64,000 nucleotides of DNA. Origin: Paraglaciecola sp. T6c. GTDB lineage: Bacteria > Pseudomonadota > Gammaproteobacteria > Enterobacterales > Alteromonadaceae. Both the position numbers and the translations under genes were made by a program. The notes under the pieces are model-generated. The model was not told the DNA's origin. It saw only the letters and a list, made by a program, of their open reading frames with translations, and did no database searches. Each line of letters opens with the position of its first letter. Position 1 is the first letter of the stretch. Location: NCBI RefSeq assembly GCF_000014225.1, contig NC_008228.1, positions 3,286,001 through 3,350,000 of the forward strand, written 5' to 3'. This document shows, one piece after another, positions 59,789-64,000 of this stretch.

Positions 59789-62014
59789 TTAGAATCTATA
59801 TTCAAAATCAGCACCCCAGGTGAGCGGGTCCGCTACGTATTGGGTAAAATCCCCTGCGGCAGCGGCGCGTGAGTACACCTCATCACTTAGGTTTTTGCCC
59901 CACAAAGCGACGGCCCATTTTTCGCTGTTTGGCTCATACGCAATGCGCGCGTTAATGATAGTGCCTACGGAGGTAAGTGAGTGGGCAGGTGCATTTGCCA
60001 CTAAGCTGTATGAATCATCTTCAAAGGAGAAATCAATGCGGCTGGTCAGCAAGCCTTCAGCAATTGGCATTCTATGGGTAAAACCAATGGTGCCTTTATA
60101 ATCCGGTGCGTTCTTAAGCTCTAATGCTTTGGCACATTCAATAGAGACTTCGCCATTGCAACCTGGGCTTGAACCACTGTTGGTTAAACCGCCAGCCTGG
60201 GCCAGTGTCATTTCTGTATATTCGCCATCTATGGTACCGAATGTCACATTAACGGTAAGGCTGTCAGTCATTTCAAACAACGCTTCTAATTCGATACCAC
60301 TGATTTTAGTTTCATCGACATTAAAGCGAGTGAATCCTAATCCAGGTACAGTGGAAGCGATTTGCAAATTATCGTAATTGTTGTAGAAGTAGGTTGCGTT
60401 CAAACGCAGGCGATTATCCAATAAATCACTGCGCACACCGACTTCAAACGCGTCTAACTCTTCTTCGTCAACCGGTAAAAAGCACGCTGTCTCAACTCCG
60501 AAGCAATCCGGTGACCAACCGCCACTCTTAAAGCCAGTTGAGTAAGACACATAGCCCATCACATCATCCGTAAATTGATTGTTTAACGCTATGTTGTAGG
60601 TGGTATTGCTAAAATCCAGCTCTTCATTTCGATTACCACCGCTGACAGGCATCAGAGCATCAATCTCTTTGGTTTCGTCGGTATAGCGAATTCCTGTGGT
60701 CAGGGTTAACGTTTCATTAAATTCATAGGTGGTCTGTAAGAATGCAGCATAGGCTTCGGTTTCTACGCCTAACTCAGAAGGAAAGACAAATATTGAATCC
60801 ATCTGTACATCTTCTGTGAAGTAATAAACACCTGTGACGAAGTTAAATGCCCCTTCATAGTTGGATGTTAAAGTGATTTCTTGGCTAAATTGATTTTGGT
60901 CAGTTTGTTGGCTGTAAGGAAAGCCGATGCGACTTGATAGGTCATCTTCCATCTGGCGATAACCGGTTAAAAAGCTAAGGTCATATTCACCAATTTGTCC
61001 TTGCACATTTAGCGATAAACCACTGGTTTCGACTTCACTGCGATAATCATTGAAACAGCCTAAGCTCAAAAATGCAGCTGGCGTTGCGGCGGAACAGGTC
61101 ACGCCTGGCACAGGTTCGATGGTGAACAAATTGTTATCCGCATCATTGGCTAACGCGACGGTGTCTGGCACAGGGTCAGAATCATCTTTGGTGTAATCAA
61201 AGGCGAGATTCATATTCCAATCTTCGCTAAATTCATTGTACAAGGCGATACGAAATGCTTTGGTGTCTTTCTCACCTGCCTCAGTACCGGCTTGGTCGGC
61301 AAAGTCACCATTGGGGTTCACCGTGTGAAATCCATCGCGAGATTTACTTAGCACGGTAGCACGGACTGCTGTGGTATCTGACAAGCCGACATTGCCAGTA
61401 AAGCGACCGTCTAAACGGCCATCGCTGCCCACAGTGGCTTTTACCAGACCGTAATTTTCATCTAACTCTGGTGCTTTGCTGATCAGTTTAATCGCGCCAC
61501 CGTTGGAGTTACGTCCGTACAAGGTCCCTTGAGGGCCGCGTAGCACTTCTACTCGCTCCAAATCGACTAAATCAAATAGAGCGCCTACTTGGCGACCAAC
61601 ATATACACCATCGACATAGACGCCCACTGCCGGGTCGGCTGACACACGAGATTCGTCTTCCCCTACGCCACGTAAAAATATCCGTGCACCGCTGGCAGTC
61701 CCGGTGTTTGTTGCCAAACTGATATTAGGAATTTCGTATTGTAAGTCCAACACGTTGGTGACTTGTTTTAGTTCTAGATCTGCAGCACCAATAGCGGTAA
61801 CAGCGACGGGGACTTCCTGTATAGACTGAGCACGTCTTTGTGCGGTAACCACGATTTTTTCTAGTTCTTTATTCTTAGCTACATCATTCTGAGCAGCTTC
61901 ATTTTTAGTCACCGAACTCTCTGCGGTTTCTTGCGCCATAACCGGAGAAAATGTTGACGCTAAAACAGCCGCTATCGCGGTAGCAAGATACCCCTTCTTT
62001 ACAAACGTACTCAT
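59789..62014 (-). CDS. TonB-dependent receptor of the catabolic type (TBDR 4)
   Basis: The 741-residue protein has a signal peptide ending PVMAQ, the TonB box EKIVVTAQRR, a plug with IFLRGVGEDESRVSADP and VDLERVEVLRGPQGTLYGRN, then a barrel ending GADFEYRF. AAGGGG five bases before the ATG. This subtype (VxTAQRR, RGPQGTLYGR) is the one used in Sphingomonadales and Alteromonadales for sterols, aromatics and other hydrophobic compounds. It heads the right-hand catabolic set with the alpha/beta hydrolase and the DUF3598-like gene. No TTTGTNCGNACAAA operator is seen upstream. Confidence 0.92.
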   Translation of the reverse strand: MSTFVKKGYLATAIAAVLASTFSPVMAQETAESSVTKNEAAQNDVAKNKELEKIVVTAQRRAQSIQEVPVAVTAIGAADLELKQVTNVLDLQYEIPNISLATNTGTASGARIFLRGVGEDESRVSADPAVGVYVDGVYVGRQVGALFDLVDLERVEVLRGPQGTLYGRNSNGGAIKLISKAPELDENYGLVKATVGSDGRLDGRFTGNVGLSDTTAVRATVLSKSRDGFHTVNPNGDFADQAGTEAGEKDTKAFRIALYNEFSEDWNMNLAFDYTKDDSDPVPDTVALANDADNNLFTIEPVPGVTCSAATPAAFLSLGCFNDYRSEVETSGLSLNVQGQIGEYDLSFLTGYRQMEDDLSSRIGFPYSQQTDQNQFSQEITLTSNYEGAFNFVTGVYYFTEDVQMDSIFVFPSELGVETEAYAAFLQTTYEFNETLTLTTGIRYTDETKEIDALMPVSGGNRNEELDFSNTTYNIALNNQFTDDVMGYVSYSTGFKSGGWSPDCFGVETACFLPVDEEELDAFEVGVRSDLLDNRLRLNATYFYNNYDNLQIASTVPGLGFTRFNVDETKISGIELEALFEMTDSLTVNVTFGTIDGEYTEMTLAQAGGLTNSGSSPGCNGEVSIECAKALELKNAPDYKGTIGFTHRMPIAEGLLTSRIDFSFEDDSYSLVANAPAHSLTSVGTIINARIAYEPNSEKWAVALWGKNLSDEVYSRAAAAGDFTQYVADPLTWGADFEYRF

Positions 62015-62761
62015 AGATGTCCCCTTAATATTATTTTAATGTGTCATGAGCCTAATGACATATTATTATAACATTAAGCAAAGTCAAGGTGTAAAATGGT
62101 CAAAGAATGAACCCCTCAAAAACGACCTAACCAATTGTTAAATATATAAATAATTTCATTTCAGAGTACATAACCTCGCATTCAAGGTAGATTAATTACA
62201 CTCGAAATATGTATATTAAGTAGACTAATTAAATGTACTTAGAACTGTTTTAAGAACTTTTTGCTGTAAAAACCTGGAGCGACGCAAAAATTTACAATTG
62301 AGTGCTCTGCTTTTCTTCGTTGCGTGCTGCCTTGTTAGCAAAGACGTTGAGCAAGAAACTTTGTGGACTTTATTTAACCGACAACCTTATGACTTTTAGT
62401 CATAATTTAACGAATGACACAGCGTAACAGTACTTTTTGATATTGAACGTTCATTGCAGCTTATGGGTAAATAAAAACACCTAAAGAGTGTTTATCTAAG
62501 AGGCCACGTGGTTTTTATTGTCAATTTACTTTACAAGAAAATTTTTTACCCACGGAAAATCAACACCTAAAATGTTGATTTAGTTACTAAATTTTTAATG
62601 GCTTGAATTGTGCTTAATTGGACTTGAGCTGTACGGTTCGGCAAACCATATCTTTGATGTTTTAGTTGTATGTTGTTTCAGTAGTTAGATGTTCTAGGAC
62701 GCCGCCCTGAAAATTTAAATACTCACAATCACTACGATAAAATAATTAAGGATAATTAATT
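62015..62761. other. Divergent intergenic region
   Basis: These 747 bases between TBDR 4 and the surface-protein gene are AT-rich. One perfect 7-bp inverted repeat is visible (TTATGAC-TTTTA-GTCATAA, 62387-62405) and a small stem AACAC/GTGTT near 62478-62493. I see no gene, RNA or phage feature. Confidence 0.5.
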
Positions 62762-64000
62762 ATGCGTTGTCTAAATCTACTAAGTCGTCCCTCCCAAATA
62801 AAGTCTCTCATCGTCCTATGTGCTTGGTTACTTGGCTTGTCTGCGTGGCAAACAACTGCACAGCAAATCGACAACAAAGGGACAGAGTTTATTTTGGCCT
62901 TTACACCAAATTTTGACACCACGGGTGATGTTGAAATTCATCTAACCGGAGATACTGCTACCCAAGTTACCATCAACTACCCAATGAACAGCCCTACCTT
63001 TACCACTGTCGAAAATGTGGTTCCTGGTAGCGTTACTGTCGTCCCCATTCCGATCACAGCGATTTCAAACGCAACACCTAACACTATTCAAGATAATGCT
63101 ATACATGCGGTTGCCGCTGAAGAGTTTGTGGTTTACACCGTTAACAGAAGACCGCAAACTTCTGATGCAGCGTTAGGTTTACCCGTCGATACTATGAATA
63201 CGCAATATATTGTTTCCACTTATGACCCATTGTTTGGTTCGCAATTCGCCGTTTATGCTTCTCAAAACAACACAATTGTTACCATAACCCCAAACAATAA
63301 TTTAAACGGGCACGTCGCAAACACGCCATTTGACGTTACATTGAATAGAGGCGAAGTTTATTACGCAGCGTCTGCCTCAACTGGGGTAAATGGCTCATTA
63401 ATGGGTACTATCATTGACGCAACCAGACCTGTTGGTTTAGTAAATGGTAATAGATGTGCAAATGTCCCGAACAACACATCAGCGTGCGACCACATATACG
63501 AAGTAGCGCAACCTGTTCAGTCATGGGGTTTAAGTGCCTCAGCGACAAATCTACCTAATCGCCCATCAGGCACGATTTACCGAATAGTGGCATCTGAAGA
63601 CAATACGTCAGTTGAGATAAATGGCATATTTCAAGGGTCTATTAATCGCGGCGAGTTCATTGAAACCCCGTTGCTCACTGGCAACCTATCATTTAGCGGC
63701 AATAATCCGATCTTCGTTACCCAATATATGCCGGGACAGAGTTCGCCGGGTGCAACATTAGGTGACCCAGCCATGGGCAACATGATCCCATCAGAACAAT
63801 ACTTAACTGACTATACATTTTCGACTGTAGGTGATTCGCAATTTGTACAAAATTTTGCAACCATCATTGCCGCCAATACTGATGTAGGTTCACTTTTACT
63901 CGATGGGGTTCCGGTGCCCGCTGAAGACTTCACCCCTTTCGATGATATCCCGTTTTCTTCTGCGGTGATTGAGTTAACCCAAGGTACTCACACGACTTCG
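62762..64000 (+). CDS. Exported IgGFc-binding-type surface protein (cut by window edge)
   Basis: The open frame has ATG at 62762 (AAGGA nine bases upstream) and continues beyond the window, at least 413 residues. A signal peptide is present (SLIVLCAWLLGLSAWQTTAQ). The mature part reads GTEFILAFTPNFDTTGDVEI, VENVVPGSVTVVPIPITAIS, YIVSTYDPLFGSQFAVYASQ and NNPIFVTQYMPGQSS. These are the features of the IgGFc-binding N-terminal domain found in large bacterial surface proteins. Such proteins probably adhere to mucins or other glycoproteins. Length and C-terminal domains cannot be seen. Confidence 0.8.
   Translation, partial: MRCLNLLSRPSQIKSLIVLCAWLLGLSAWQTTAQQIDNKGTEFILAFTPNFDTTGDVEIHLTGDTATQVTINYPMNSPTFTTVENVVPGSVTVVPIPITAISNATPNTIQDNAIHAVAAEEFVVYTVNRRPQTSDAALGLPVDTMNTQYIVSTYDPLFGSQFAVYASQNNTIVTITPNNNLNGHVANTPFDVTLNRGEVYYAASASTGVNGSLMGTIIDATRPVGLVNGNRCANVPNNTSACDHIYEVAQPVQSWGLSASATNLPNRPSGTIYRIVASEDNTSVEINGIFQGSINRGEFIETPLLTGNLSFSGNNPIFVTQYMPGQSSPGATLGDPAMGNMIPSEQYLTDYTFSTVGDSQFVQNFATIIAANTDVGSLLLDGVPVPAEDFTPFDDIPFSSAVIELTQGTHTTS

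Noticed and set aside
62387-62405. TTATGAC/GTCATAA inverted repeat as an operator
   Set aside because: Only one copy and no neighbouring regulator; short palindromes of this kind are expected by chance in AT-rich DNA.

Overview
The window looks like a chromosomal segment of a marine gammaproteobacterium, probably Alteromonadales of the Glaciecola/Paraglaciecola/Alteromonas type. The reasons are moderate GC, many TonB-dependent receptors (TBDRs), ZapE and LpxL housekeeping genes, and an IgGFc-binding-type surface protein. This placement comes from protein flavour only. No rRNA or tRNA gene was seen.

Region 1 (about 0.7-7 kb and 11-28 kb) is a catabolic locus. On the left are three exported VOC (glyoxalase/dioxygenase-fold) proteins, a Crp/Fnr-type regulator and a TBDR. 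Farther right are a second TBDR, a Tat-exported FAD amine-oxidase-like protein and a long minus-strand operon (27.7 to 19.4 kb): EthD-like protein, SDR, PuuE-type polysaccharide deacetylase, citrate-lyase-type CoA lyase, MaoC hydratase, acyl-CoA dehydrogenase, two family III CoA-transferases and a CpcT/CpeT-type lipoprotein. A shared palindrome TTTGTNCGNACAAA precedes four of these units and FNR-type boxes TTGATNNNNATCAA precede several, so they look like one regulon. A general block (PhoD-like phosphatase, diguanylate cyclase, ZapE, hydrolases) lies between.

Region 2 (28-44 kb) is mixed: a YoeB remnant, LpxL, a sulfatase, an EamA transporter, DUF6314, a small TBDR, and two divergent operons. 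One operon encodes a beta-rich protein, a methyltransferase and a small protein. The other encodes an isochorismatase-fold amidohydrolase and two more PuuE-type deacetylases. With the CoA-thioester genes of region 1 these suggest ring opening of a cyclic imide or lactam, amide removal, CoA activation and C-C cleavage. A linear tetrapyrrole (bilin) or a maleimide derived from one is a speculative but testable substrate.

Region 3 (44.9-54.98 kb) is an accessory island between two 83-bp imperfect direct repeats that duplicate the 3' end of a DUF1838 gene. It holds a Y1-transposase remnant and an integrase-less array of integron cassettes (CALIN), all genes on the minus strand and separated by attC-like palindromes. 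One cassette carries a two-gene type II Thoeris-like anti-phage system (TIR protein plus membrane-anchored macro-domain protein). Two near-identical IS10-type elements have inserted at the same relative position in two attC sites.

Region 4 (55-62 kb) is a second catabolic set (DUF1838, thioesterase, enoyl-CoA hydratase family, VOC, DUF3598-like calycin, alpha/beta hydrolase, TBDR). The window ends inside an exported IgGFc-binding-type protein.
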